NCBI RefSeq assembly: GCF_028476545.1
Contig: NW_026732378.1
Location: 1 to 64,000 of the forward strand
DNA: 64,000 nt
Direction of reading: 5' to 3'
DNA from: Physella acuta
Lineage: Eukaryota; Mollusca; Gastropoda; Physidae
Positions 24,716 through 35,840 of this stretch are shown piece after piece. The position numbers were made by a program, and so were the translations under genes. The notes beneath the pieces are model-generated. The model was not told the DNA's origin. It was given only the letters and a program-made list of their open reading frames with translations, and searched no databases. How positions within the stretch are numbered: position 1 is the stretch's first letter; every line of letters begins with the position of its first letter.

Positions 24716-25051
24716 GAGCAGTCCTTCTAAGAGCAACTAGAGTCTAGATTAAAAAAAAAATATTTCCGGGGGATAAAAAAATGATATTAATAATTTGGTG
24801 GTTGAATATTTCAAAATATTAACATCATACCCTACGTAGGGAAAAATTTCACAAATTTTGACCAAATATAGCACCCTAGATATAAAAAAAAATCCGACCA
24901 AGGGGAAATATTTCACATAAATGACAAAATTGATTCCCGTAGAAAAGATAAAGCAACTCTGTGATGAAATATCTGTTGTCATGTGGAGTACCTGAAAACT
25001 TTGATCCGATGAGAGGTTCCATTTTTCTTCCGTGCCATTGATTCCACTCTA

Positions 25052-25240
25052 CTGTGTGTGTGTGTGTGAGTGCTTGTGTGTGTGCGTGTTTGTGCGTGTG
25101 CGTGTGTGTGCGAGTGTGTGTGTGCGTGTGTGTGGGCGTGCGTGTGTGTGGGTGTGGGTGTGCGTGTGTGTGTGTGAGTGTTGTTGTGTATGTTTGTGTA
25201 TGTTTGTTTGTGTGTGTGTGTTTGTTAGTGTGTGTGTAAG
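25052..25240 (+). repeat. TG-rich array (TGTGCG variants)
   Basis: Imperfect (TG)n with CG and GG variants. Open frames rich in C and V across it are artefacts. Confidence 0.9.
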
Positions 25241-25429
25241 AGAGAGAGAAAGAGAGTTGCTTTTAATCAGTGAGTTTTATTTTGGGAGTTGGCTTTATGA
25301 ATGAAAGACATTAATCGAAAATGGAAAAAAAACACGCCGTCTGATATATTCATTTTGATGACAACTACCTTTATCATGGGATACTTCGCCCTTGAAACAT
25401 AAATTAATACAGAATTCCAGTATATTCAA

Positions 25430-25575
25430 ACCAGAGCATCCAAGGGGCAGGTTGTTTGATATACTTTATCCACTGTCAACCCCCCTCAATCCTCCCCCAG
25501 GAAATTCAAATGCCCCCCCCCCTTACCCCCACGCGGAGAAAACCTCGAAACATGTACGGGAAACTTTTGTCATAT
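25430..25575 (-). mobile_element. Possible poly-G MITE family C, strongly diverged
   Basis: ATATACTTTATCCACTGTCA, C runs, GAAATTCAAATGCCCCCC and CGGAGAAAACCTCGAAACA line up with the family C order read from the minus strand. The termini are not intact. Confidence 0.45.
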
Positions 25576-25969
25576 TAAAAACGGGTTGGATCTTGTGAAT
25601 CTACTAATGCTGCTTTTATTAGGTTCATACCTTGAAAGGATCATTTCTTGTATTATTTTATACATAAGATATGAAGTTCAAGGTGCAATGCGTTTATACG
25701 TCAGACATTCTGTCATATTTGATCATCAACCTTAAGGCGTATACCTCCACGTACACACAAACATACTCGATGAGAGTACATAACCTTAATAAGACTTCTT
25801 TAAGGATAAACTTTATAGGAACGCCGTAGTACGATATGTCAGAGATAAACTGTATTGAATGGCTGCTTTATGGATTTAGAACTGTGCAGAAAAACTGGAC
25901 AAGACCCTACAGGCAAAGAAGAGCTTCAGAACACACTTTATAAGATAAAGTAGCATCCGAATTTTACGG

Positions 25970-26198
25970 CAGGTGAAGCAGAGTTTGCCTGTTTAAATGA
26001 CCACGGAAAATGAAGGAATAGTGTTTTCAGTATTATGCCAACCCGCCTTTACTTTCCCAAACGTGTATCAGGTACTTATCAGTGCTGGGTGGACTCAGGG
26101 ATATTCTACGCAGTAAAGTCAAGGATCCGAACACGATGATCTCAGGTTGACAGTCAAATACTCTACAATTTGACCACACCCTCTCGTGGATTAACTTT
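25970..26198 (-). mobile_element. SINE-A, diverged copy
   Basis: On the minus strand: AGGGTGTGGTCAAATTGTAG head, GATCCTTGAC in place of the B box, CACCCAGCACTGATAAGTAC middle and AACTCTGCTTCACCTGCCGT tail. All parts are present but eroded. Confidence 0.7.
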
Positions 26199-27510
26199 TA
26201 AAAAGAGTTAATTGTCCGCCAAATATAAATGTATAATAAATACGTTCGACAATGGAACGTCGGATTATCTTTGATAAGTCTCATATACTAAACTCTTATG
26301 TGCGGATTAACAGACTCATGTTCTTCGCGTGTGGACTTTCAGAACCTGACACAGACTGGCGTCCAAAGTCTCCCCCGCACTCCATGACCTGAAACCTCAC
26401 ATGACTATGTCTGTGGATGCCATTACCAGGATTTATGCGTCAAACTCTGGAACTCGTCACTGGAACCTCGGATCAGCCTCGGGCGATCTCCGTCACTTGT
26501 CGCATCCTTCACCTTTCACCCCCTCCCCCCGGGGGTACCACTTTCAGCGCGCCAAGCTTCACATTTGTTAGTCTGGGGCTTGAGTTTAAAATTCATCTGC
26601 CTCTTCTAAAACTCGCCAACCGTTAACGGAATCAATCAATTTTGATCACTACAAATGAAACGAGTTCTTTTATGTTTATGTAAAGTTTCAAAATTCGATA
26701 TTAGTTTCGAGGAATTTCCCCATCCCTAAATAAAAAAAAGACAAAGGCAGAATACTGATAATCATCTAGCAGAAAATATCTTATTAACATTCTCCTAGCT
26801 TTATCGATATAAATTCAATTTCTCTTATTATTTAAAAACATTTTTTAAAATGAAATCTTCTCTAGACGATGCACTGATTTAATTATACCTGCGTCCTGCT
26901 ATTTTTATGTTTACATGCTAAAACTTAAAACAAATAAAATATTTAAACCCTGTTTAAATAGAAAACCAGTCAGTATGTATCTTGAGTTTTATTTGCTTTC
27001 TGTTAACAAAAATTTAAAAAGTAAAAACAAAATAACACTGGTAGAAGTAACCCAATTCTTTTTTTACGTAACTCTACCATCCAACTCCCTAGCCACCCCC
27101 CCCCCCCCACTTCATCAGCCCAAGTGAATAGAAGCATATCATTAGTATGCTGTAATGGCCCCGTTGTTGGAGCAATGCTTAGATTAGATGGCTCATAAAA
27201 TTCTAGGAGAGTCCCACCCCCCAGGGAAAAGTCTGCAATAAGAATCCCTTTCACTGTACGAAAGTCCCTCTCTCAATGGCACTGGTCCAGTCAGTTGGGT
27301 TTATAAAGATTTTTTTTAAACTGACTCCACAACTTCAATCTACTGCCCCATACTTCATCCTACTGGGACCTACGTACTGCAGAGATGATCTCTAAAAGAA
27401 CTAATTAAGTCCGTAATACGAGTTTCATTTTTAATATAAGTAATTCAGTACCACCATGCTGTATTATACAACGGGTATTGGTCATTTCGAGGCCGAGACT
27501 AATTCGATCA

Positions 27511-27735
27511 TAAAATAAAATACTTGAAAAAAAACTTTTTAAAAAACCACGTTTTTCTTGTGGACTAAAAAGTAGAAAATAAATTTTTCTTTAGTGCTTC
27601 CTCGAGCTGTGCAGGTTCTTGTGATGACTGACAAGTTTTTTTTAAGTATTTTATTTTCTCCTTTTTAGTCCGTTGCTACACATGAAAAACGTGGTTTTTA
27701 AAAAAGTTTTTTATATAGTTTATTTTCTACTTTAT
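27511..27735. repeat. Large imperfect inverted repeat
   Basis: Arms at about 27511-27582 and 27641-27735 share, in opposite orientation, ACCACGTTTTTC, GGACTAAAAAG and AGAAAATAAA, with a spacer of about 58 bp containing CTCGAGCTGTGCAGG. No target duplication or coding sequence was seen, so the class is unknown. Confidence 0.7.
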
Positions 27736-27798
27736 CTAATGACTTGATTAAGTATGACTTGACTAAGTGTTTATAAATACACGGACTAAAAATCTTGA

Positions 27799-27844
27799 GC
27801 GACCAGGATTCGAACCACTATACTAACCACTATACGATCACGGC
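27799..27844 (-). mobile_element. tRNA-His-like SINE head
   Basis: On the minus strand GCCGTGATCGTATAGTGGTT followed by AGTA is the 5' half of a eukaryotic tRNA-His as I recall it. It jumps directly to TGGTTCGAATCCTGGTCGC, the T-arm. The anticodon arm is missing, so it cannot be a working tRNA. Down to about 27735 on the minus strand (its 3' side) there is no recognised SINE body, and 27845-28130 has unassigned sequence. Confidence 0.65.
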
Positions 27845-28299
27845 CAGCGCGCTCACATCGATTGGGGCCGAAGTAACTGTGTCAATAGGCCTCCAGTCTT
27901 GTCGGTATCTTTAGAAATCATGTCCTCAATTTTATGGTCATTGGGGCGTAATTAAATTAAGCTAATTACGGTCTCTAATTGCTAGTTTTTATGATTGCAT
28001 CTGAAATTGTTAGGCGAAAGTAGCCTGCATGCCAAATTTCAGATCTCTAGAGCAATCAGAAGTGGGCTAATTTTCGATGTCAATTTTAACAACAAACAAA
28101 CGCGAAGCTGAGTTAAGAAAAACGTGTTAATGAATGTGCATCTTTTTTAATTTACTTGAACACTGATTGAGGTTAGGGTTATTTGGACGTGCTGATTTAT
28201 TTTATTTCACATGTGTGAGTTTAATAAAACGTTCACAACAAAGGGAGAATACTGACGGCTCTAGCAACCAGTATGAGTTTCAAGGGTATGTCAACAGTA

Positions 28300-28500
28300 T
28301 ATCTTTCAAATATTTTTCTTTGAGGGGTGGGGTGGGGGGGTGGTATTTCTTTGAGGGGTGGGGGTAATATTTTCATTGCCCGGGGGAAAGGAAAGGTGAG
28401 GGAGTTGGCACTGGTTAAAGTATATATTTTGTAAATAAAATTATATATTTTTAATCTATTTTCTTCTGGGATGGGGGAGGGTGTAGGGAGGGTCGGAGTG
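28300..28500 (+). mobile_element. Poly-G MITE family C, degraded copy
   Basis: The core GGCACTGGTTAAAGTATATA and TTTTGTAAATA match the family signature, with G-rich sequence on both sides. TTTCTTTGAGGGGTGGGG is duplicated at the left. The terminal repeats are eroded. Confidence 0.6.
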
Positions 28501-28865
28501 TAGGTTGACGTGATGTATGCAAGAAATTCTGTATGGAATCCTTTATTTGTGTCTATGAGAGTGCACCCGTTTATGTGTTGGTCAATACTACAATGATCAA
28601 ACGAAACTGGGTGAGGGCGTTATAATTAGCTCTAAAAATTCTACTACTTTGAAAAAATCCCCCCCCCCCCCCCGCCACATCGATAACCACCTCCTGAGCG
28701 TAACTTTTTTAAAAGGCTGAAATTTGTATTAATAGAATTCTAACACAATACAATACAATGAGTTGTACAGGAATGTTTTTAAAGCGCGGGTTTCTGTTTC
28801 GGTTTCTCTCCCCCATCCCCGATGTTGTTTAAATCTTTGTTACAGTTTCAACCTAATGCTGTTGT

Positions 28866-29180
28866 TGGTTGGGGTCGGTAAAGCTCATGGTTACTACATC
28901 GAAAAGTCCCGAGCACGAACCCCTGGCAGATGAGGCTCGTTAGCTGGGGACAGCCACTCTTCTGGGAGAGACAACTATAAAATCAAACAACTGTTGCCTT
29001 CTAGTTTGTTCTTGGTTGGACAAAGGCTATGGAAGCAAATCCAAAAAGAAAAGTAGGCTAAAATCGGAGTCAACGGCTTATATGGCGCATAACAAGTAGA
29101 CACGTCATACTTAATTGTGTTGTAGGGAGTCTTTTCCAACATTAAAATTAAGAACGAAGATGAAGAAGAAAAACCTAATG
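28866..29180 (+). mobile_element. SINE-B (tRNA-derived), full copy
   Basis: Head GTTGGGGTCGGTAAAGCTCA, a B-box-like GAGCACGAACCCC, middle AGCTGGGGACAGCCACTCTT, then GTTTGTTCTTGGTTGGACAA and GGAGTCAACGGC, ending CTTTTCCAACATTAAAATTA with a GAA-rich tail. About 310 bp. It shares no body sequence with SINE-A. Confidence 0.8.
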
Positions 29181-29684
29181 CTTTTAACATTTTCAGGAAT
29201 TATCTTCACAGAGTTCCCCTAGCTGTCATTACGATCTACACCACAAAAGAGGAAAGTTATTTGCGTGTTTTTCTTCAATACATCTATAAAATCTCGACCA
29301 AGCTTCAGAATACTAATATTAATTTAACCGGATTATTTTTATAACTGTTCTTATATCGGCTTAAACTTGATGGAAAAAAAACAGATCCTGATAATTTTTT
29401 ATGCGCAATCTGGTATTTTTATGGTTGCCATAGAAACCGGAATCTCTTCATTAGAAGGCAATGAATTTAAAAAAATAAAGTTTTAAAATTATTGCTAAAA
29501 AGAGGAATAGTGGAACAGATAATCTTGTATTACCGGAGCGGGTTGAATTCAGAATGTTTGTATTTGATGGCGAGAGTATAGCTCAATTTTTTTATGATTA
29601 GACCCGCAGTTGTTTATGTAAGGAATCTGTTGGAGTTGATGCGGTTAATGTAGCCGGTGTTGATGCATTCTAGGTATAGGGTAA

Positions 29685-29837
29685 ACAATTTTAGTATGGA
29701 AAATCTTGTCCGCCAATAAAAAAAAAGAAAACTAAATTTACAATACATTTCTGCTAGATGGACAATTTTAGTATGGAAAATCTTGTCCGCCAATAAAAGA
29801 AGAAAACTAAATTTACAATACATTTCTGCTAGATGGA
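29685..29837 (+). repeat. 77-bp tandem duplication (2 copies)
   Basis: TTTTAGTATGGAAAATCTTG and GTCCGCCAATAAAA, then AATACATTTCTGCTAGATGG recur at 77-bp spacing with very few differences, so the duplication is recent. Confidence 0.9.
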
Positions 29838-30235
29838 AGAGGGGGGGATGTGGTTGGGGTGTAATCTAACCAGGCAGCAAATATCAAGGCCATGCCACTT
29901 GAAAGACAAGGTCACACAATTATCAAGTATTTTCATGGCAAAGCGATCTAGATCTGATCATGCTCCTTAAGACCTGAGTAAAGTAAGTAAAATACCCTTG
30001 TAAAATGCGTGTGTGAGTTGAGTTCACCCTAGAGTATTGTTAACCCCGGTGTGTTTATGTATTGTCATCCCAAGGTCGAATGCGGTATAAAAGCTGGAGA
30101 GAATGTTTGTCAGGGTTAGTTGGTAGCGGTTAGGGCGAGGGCTAATCTATTATGTGAAGAATTGAGTCAGAATAAAAGTATACCATATGTGTCACGAATC
30201 GTCGTTGAGTTGAATCGAACCCGGACGTAACATCT

Positions 30236-30412
30236 GCGACCTCGATATTAGAAGGGATAGTGTTGTCAGCACTATGCCCAGCCGCCTTTACTTTCTCTAA
30301 CTTTAGACGGGTACCCATCAAAGCTGGGTGGACTCATGGACGTGCTACAACTCTAGTCAGAGACTCGAACTCGAAACTTTCGGGTTAGAAGACGAACGCC
30401 CACGTCGAAACA
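30236..30412 (-). mobile_element. SINE-A, partial copy
   Basis: On the minus strand GTTCGAGTCTCTGACTAGAG, GAGTCCACCCAGCTTTGATG and GGCGGCTGGGCATAGTGCTG are in family order. The tail is cut near GAGGTCGCAG. Confidence 0.7.
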
Positions 30413-30462
30413 TTACCAAGACCTACTCGGTGTCTTTCAGTCAAAGCCTTTAAGCCATGATC

Positions 30463-30776
30463 AATCGGCGTGGTCGAGTCGGTAATGCTCATGGTTGCTA
30501 AACCGAAAAGTCTCGAGTTCGCACCCTCGGGCAGATGAGACTCGATAGCTGGGGACAGCCACTCTTCTAGGAGAGACAACTCCAAAATTAAACAACTGCT
30601 GCCTTGTAGTTTGTTCTTGGTTGGACAAAGGCTATGGAAGCAAATCCAAAAAGAAAAGCAGGCTGAAATCGGAGTCAATGGCCTTAATGGCGCATAACCA
30701 GTTGACACGTATACTTAATTGTGTTGGAGGGAATCCTTTCCAACACTAAAATTAGGAATCTAAGAAGAAGAAAAGC
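30463..30776 (+). mobile_element. SINE-B, full copy
   Basis: ATCGGCGTGGTCGAGTCGGT head, GAGTTCGCACCC B box, AGCTGGGGACAGCCACTCTT middle, TCCAACACTAAAATTAGGAA and a GAAGAAGAAAA tail. It is the best preserved SINE-B copy; a poly-G MITE begins only about 10 bp beyond its tail. Confidence 0.85.
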
Positions 30777-30786
30777 CCCCCCCCCC

Positions 30787-30971
30787 CAGTGTTTCTTCCA
30801 GAATTTTTCTCCGGTGGTGCACTTGATATTTTCTGGAGGGGGGGGGGAAGACTACATTTTCCGGGGGTGGCGGGGGAGTGGGGGGGGGGGGGCGGACACT
30901 GGTAAAAGTATAATTATGTTTTCTATATAAATTCCATTTTGTTCGTATAAAGAGATACCTGGAAGAAACTC
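30787..30971 (+). mobile_element. Poly-G MITE family C
   Basis: It starts CAGTGTTTCTTCCAGAATTT and ends ACCTGGAAGAAACTCA. The core reads GGACACTGGTAAAAGTATAA and TATAAATTCCATTTTGTTCG. Four G runs of 5-12 lie between. It ends 23 bp from the donor of PAN exon 3. Confidence 0.8.
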
Positions 30972-30993
30972 ACCAACCACTAAAGCTACTCAC

Positions 30994-31260
30994 CTTTTTT
31001 CTCGTAGTGCATGATCTTGTAGGTGGGCATGTGCTCAGTATCCAGTCCCCCCAGGCTGGAAGCCACGTAACGGCTCATCTGGCACGCGCGGTCAACGAAC
31101 GAGAAGTCAAAACTGGAGCACTCAAAGGTCGTCTGGGACAGGCACATGTGTGCGCATGCGCCGAGGTCAAGGCCGTACATGGTCTTGCTGTAGACCACGT
31201 GATCTTCCACGTAGGGCAGAGAGCCGGAGCCGTAGCTGATGAAGTTGGACATGGAGCCGC
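30994..31260 (-). CDS. PAN/Apple-domain exon 3 of the visible train
   Basis: A minus-strand exon of 267 bp (89 codons) runs from the acceptor TTATTCCTCAG to the donor AAAAAG|GTGAGT, phase 1 at both ends. The translation starts near MSNFISYGSGSLP and has the core CAHMCLSQTTFEC followed by SSFD, a fourth Cys 11 residues after the third, and a C-terminal HYEKK. It is the longest of the complete domains because the lead to Cys1 is longer. An internal ATG lies four codons into the exon, but the in-frame splice acceptor and the phase match argue for an internal exon rather than a start. Three further partial copies of the acceptor region follow in tandem in the upstream intron (73-bp period). They could act as decoy splice sites. 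Confidence 0.85.
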
Positions 31261-31480
31261 CTGAGGAATAAAATAGATTTGTTATTGTTGTGTTATGGTG
31301 TAGTTAAGGCCGTCTTATTTCACATGGAGCCGCCATAGGAATAAAATAGATTTGTTATTGTTTTGTTATGGTGTAGTTAGGGCTGTCTTATTTCATACGG
31401 AGCCGACTGGGGAATAAAATAGATTTGTTATTGTTTTGTTATGGTGTAGTTAGGGCCGCCTGAGGAATAAAGTCACAGAT
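31250..31480. repeat. 73-bp tandem copies spanning the exon 3 acceptor
   Basis: The block starting GGAGCCGCCTGAGGAATAAA recurs at 31324 and 31397 (73-bp spacing), with a shorter fourth copy near 31455. The first copy contains the real acceptor. On the minus strand copies 3 and 4 still carry a usable-looking AG, and copy 2 has lost it. Reading from the copy 4 site meets a stop quickly. Confidence 0.85.
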
Positions 31481-32604
31481 TTTTTTATTGTTTTGTTATG
31501 ATCGTTGTTATTGTTTTGTTAAAACGTCTAGTAAAAACATACGTATGTTTTTGTTTTGTTAGGGTAATGTTCAAATAATTTTACATAAAATGGAATCGCC
31601 TGTTTAAAATTGTATATATATATATGCATGCTAGTATGTATTGTTAAAGACAAAAAAATAGAGAATGTTACTACTGTTTAAATGAATATTGTTTTTATTG
31701 AAATATTGTAACTGATAATAATATATTAATATCATGATTTTAATGATTATATTTTCAGAAAAAATAATTTTTTTTTTTAAAAAATCCCATTAAATTTAGG
31801 CATAATGTTGAGCTGGACGTGTGTTTAAACGGTTCCAAGACAAAAGATCTCAGACAAAATGTCACCGTTTAAACATAATCGTACGTCTAAGCTATTCAAT
31901 GTTCGCATATGACATAGCAAATGCTGTGTGTTTATGTCCTTATGATATGTAGGCTACCTGACATGCCAACAAGACATACATATTACTTTACCCTCTCCCC
32001 ACTATATTTTCTCGAATAAAAATACATCGTACAAGATGGTATTTACTCTATAAATTCAAGACACATTTTTAAATATCTAACACACCAGACTACACTCTGA
32101 AGGAAAAAAAGCATATTTTATATTTTAAAGTAAAAAAATAAAAAAACTAACAAAAATATTTTCTAGCTAAGCGTTTGGTTTCCAATAGCAACGTAATCTC
32201 GGTGTCTTGGAGACCTCGACCTGTCTCGTGGAATAGTACCAGGCCGCTAGAAAACATGAAATGATTCCCCCCACACTAAGCACGATTTAGTCCTGAACAA
32301 ATTCTTTATTGAACGGCACGCGTTTCTCTATAGAGATACCCCAGACGCATTAGCTGAGCCGGACCCGGCGATAAACCGGTCACTTCGATTCGTTTTTAAA
32401 TCGCATAATTGACCAACCGGTACTTATAAAAATGTCGGACAGCGTCGATTTCGGACCAGGGGAACAGCGCTGGGAGCGATTTTATGATTTTTTTTCATCT
32501 GCGTTATGTAATTTTTTTTCTCCCACTCGGTCGGAGACTTGTAAGAAGATTCGGGAAAACCCGATCGTGGTGTGAGATCACTAGAGTAGTTGGTTGGTCT
32601 AGAC

Positions 32605-32822
32605 CAGGGGTCTCCAAACTTTTCAGTCCGAGAGCCGCATTAACTACTAAATTTCAGTTCGGGGGCCAGTTTCTTCCCGGCATGTCTTTGATTTTTCTGG
32701 ACAAAGTTCCTCAGCCATCACCAACAAATGATTTTTTCCTTGGACAAAAAGATCTCCGCGGGCCGGATGAAAAGACTTCGAGGGCCGCATCCGGCCCGCG
32801 GGCCGTAGTTTGGAGACCCCTG
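32605..32822. mobile_element. hAT-type MITE with perfect 8-bp target duplication
   Basis: Terminal inverted repeats CAGGGGTCTCCAAACTTTTC and GTTTGGAGACCCCTG. The element is flanked on both sides by GTCTAGAC (32597-32604 and 32823-32830), which fits the nTnnnnAn hAT target preference. At 218 bp it has no transposase. Known: this TIR style is typical of Charlie-like hAT elements in many animals. Confidence 0.93.
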
Positions 32823-32991
32823 GTCTAGACGGAGATATATGGGGCTGGGCAGAGGTAAATGGTGTGAGAAGGGTGAAATGGGGCGAAGGGCTTCCGCCGG
32901 AAGTTGTAAGGGATCAATCTACCTATTGTGAATTGGGACCTCACCCCCTACCTTTACTACCATTTTAGGTGACCCAAAGTGGTGTTATGGG

Positions 32992-33246
32992 GCGGAGTGG
33001 TCTAGCGGTAGAGAGCTGGACTGCTAACTCGTAAGTCTCGAGTTCGAATCCAGGTTCAAGTCAGTAGACTGTCCCTGAGTACACCCAACTCTGATGGGTA
33101 CCTAACTCACGTTAGGGAAAGTAAACGCGGCTGGGCATAGTGCTGACCACACTATCCCTTCATATGCTGAGGTCACAGAAACAAGCGAACTCTACTTCAC
33201 TTGCCCCATAGACCGTCATGTCTGAAATGGAAACTTACTTTTTTTA
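32992..33246 (+). mobile_element. SINE-A, full and best preserved copy
   Basis: GGGGCGGAGTGGTCTAGCGG, GGACTGCTAACTCGTAAGTC, GAGTTCGAATCCAGG, CACCCAACTCTGATGGGTAC, GGCTGGGCATAGTGCTGACC and CTCTACTTCACTTGCCCC in order, ending in a T-rich stretch. The GGACTGCTAA loop suggests descent from tRNA-Ser(GCU). Confidence 0.88.
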
Positions 33247-33294
33247 CTTACAAAGTGGTGTTGTGTATTTCTAAGAAAGGTTGTTTGATGTTTG

Positions 33295-33653
33295 AAGTAT
33301 AATTTTTCGGCTAGGGAGCGGACACTAGTAAAAAGTATATATCGAGTGTATAGAGGACAAATGCAATATGTCCACTTTTTGTGAAATCGATGTACATTTC
33401 TACTTATATTGTCAATAATACAAGCTACAAGAACACTCACGTACTATGTCAAAAAAGTAGAATGCAAATATTTGATGAATCTTTAAACATAATATTTTGC
33501 ACTATTTTAATATTGGAATGAGATTTATAAACTCCTTTTTCTCGAGATTATGTGTTTTGGACATACTGCGTTTTTCCGCTATAAACTCGACATTATACTT
33601 CGATCGGGGGGAGGAAGGGTGGTGCTTCCCCGAAGAGATGTAGGAAAGAAACA
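33295..33653 (+). mobile_element. Poly-G MITE family C, broken and diverged copy
   Basis: AGCGGACACTAGTAAAAAGT near the left and CCCCGAAGAGATGTAGGAAA then GAAACAATG at the right fit the family order. The long AT-rich interior is foreign to the family, so the two pieces may not belong together. Confidence 0.45.
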
Positions 33654-33687
33654 ATGCATATGGAATATATATCTAAACAAGGATAGC

Positions 33688-33900
33688 TTGGCCTTCCTAG
33701 CGGAAGAGAGGTAGACTGTTAACTCGAGTGTCTCGAGTTCGAATCCGGGTTCAAATCAGTTCAGAGGGGAACCTAACTCACGTTAGGGAAACAAAGGCGG
33801 CTAGGCATAGTGCTGACCACACTATCCCTTCATATACCGAGGTCTCTGAAGCAGTTAAACTCTACTTCATCTACCCCATGTGTCTTGGGCACGAACGAGA
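33688..33900 (+). mobile_element. SINE-A copy
   Basis: GAGTTCGAATCCGGGTTCAA, then ACCTAACTCACGTTAGGGAA, GGCTAGGCATAGTGCTGACC and CTCTACTTCATCTACCCC. The middle segment is shortened compared with the copy 690 bp upstream. Confidence 0.8.
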
Positions 33901-34903
33901 ATTTATAATGATAACACTTATAAACAATAAATGACTTTTAACATAGTGAACATGCACTTTATTTTGTGCGTAGTTTTCCGTTGCGAATTTTTCCACATTT
34001 GAACATAACGTCTAAACAAATGGAAATACACTTGACTTAAAACAAATGGAACATTTATCAACACAAAGCCTAAGTAAACCTTAGGCGTGTGGTATCAGCG
34101 TATAGCATTCAACAGTTTAAAAAACGAACAGCAGCACATTGAAGTCTCCTCACCCCGCAAGCTTGCTGCTAAAAATATCTCACAAATCACGTGGTAGTAA
34201 CTCAAAAATAGATAACACGTCATTACAGCTTGTTGTGGACGTCAACGTCACTAAATAGATGACCTCATTACTGGAGCTGTTGTCGTCATACTTGCCAAAC
34301 ACCCATTAGTGTAAATGCACTGACCCCCCCCCCCCCCCTTCCTCCACCCCCTCGCTCAGTCCTCATCTCCTCCCACGGTTATAACTTCTGCGAAACGACT
34401 TTATGACATACTGTTAGTATATCTGCCTTGTACACATGCTATGCATTGGCCTTTTCTACGTTTCTTTCTTACCAAGTGATAGTATTATTAATGTATGTGT
34501 TGTTCTTATTATTCTCTCGCTTTTTTCTAGTCCATCTTTCTCAACCAATCAACATCCCCTCTCTCTAAATAGCTCATTCTCTCACTCTCTCTAATCTTTT
34601 CTTTCTCTCCCTTCTATTTCTCTTGAGCTCTCCCCCTTTCTCTTTTACTCTATCCCTCTCTTTTCTTTCGCTAATTCTATCTTTCTCTCTATCTCTCATT
34701 GTCTTTATGTCCTATCTCTCAGTCATTTCTTTCCACACTCCCCCCTACCTCCCCCTCCCCCCCCCCTTCCCTCACCATCTCACATCTGTACTGTGTATTA
34801 GTAAAATAGTTTTCTTACCCACCGCTCGACAGCTTCACCCCCGGGGAAATTTAAAAACATGGTACCCGTCGACCAGTATATGGGAGTGGCGATTAATATC
34901 TTT

Positions 34904-35840
34904 TTTAGAACTAACGCCCGGCCGGCTCAATGTTAACGCCATGCCGGCTGCTGACTAAAACAGTGCCGGCTGAAAAGTAAAACTGTGCCGGTTCAAAATT
35001 AACACTATGTCGGTTCAACATTAACACTGTACCGGCTGAAAGCCAAAACTTTGCCCGCTGAAAGTCAAAACTCTGCCCGCTGAAAGTCAACACTCTACTG
35101 GCTGAAAGTCAAAACTCTGCCGGCTGAAAGTCAAAACTCTGCCCGCTGAAAGTAATAACTCTGCCGGCTGAAAGTCAAAACTCTGCCGGTTGAAAATCAA
35201 CACTCTACTGGCTGAAAGTCAAAACTCTGCAGGCTGAAAGTAATAACTCTGCCGGCTGAAAGTCAACACTCTACTGGCTGAAAGTCATAACTCTGTCGGC
35301 TGAAAGTAATAACTCTGCCGGCTGAAAGTCAAACTCTGCCGGCTGAAAGTAATAACTCTGCCGGCTGAAAGTCAAACTCTGCCGGCTGAAAGTAATAACT
35401 CTGCCGGCTGAAAGTCAACACTCTACTGGCTGAAAGTCAAAACTCTGCCGGCTGAAAGTCAAACTCTGCCGGCTGAAAGTCAAAACTCTGTCGGCTGAAA
35501 GTAATAACTCTGCCAGCTGAAAGTCAACACTCTACTAGCTGAAAGTCAAAACTCTGCAGGCTGAAAGTAATAACTCTGCCGGCTGAAAGTCAACACTCTA
35601 CTGGCTGAAAGTCAAAACTCTGCCGGCTGAAAGTCAAACTCTGCCGGCTGAAAGTCAAAACTCTGTCGGCTGAAAGTCAAAACTCTGCCGGATGAAAATC
35701 AACACTGTACCGACTGAAAGTAAAAAATCTGCCGGCTGGCAGTCAAAACTCTGCCGGCTGAAGATTCAGTAAGACATTTCCGGCTGAACTATAAACGTTT
35801 CCGGCAGTTAAAAGTTACACTTTTCCGGTTGGATACTAAA
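34904..35840 (+). repeat. 22-bp minisatellite, about 40 copies
   Basis: Unit CTGCCGGCTGAAAGTCAAAA plus CT, with 21- and 22-bp length variants and recurring subtypes (CAACACTCTACTGG, AGTAATAACT). Subtypes alternate in blocks, pointing to multi-unit duplications. Confidence 0.92.

Noticed and set aside
32992-33070. Possible genuine tRNA gene (A and B boxes, GGACTGCTAA loop)
   Set aside because: The acceptor stem does not close and the sequence continues into the SINE-A body present in many copies.
34800-34960. Possible minus-strand exon with donor-like GGTGG|GTAAGA
   Set aside because: The frame that would join the PAN exons in phase 1 has a stop just before the donor, and no acceptor was seen.
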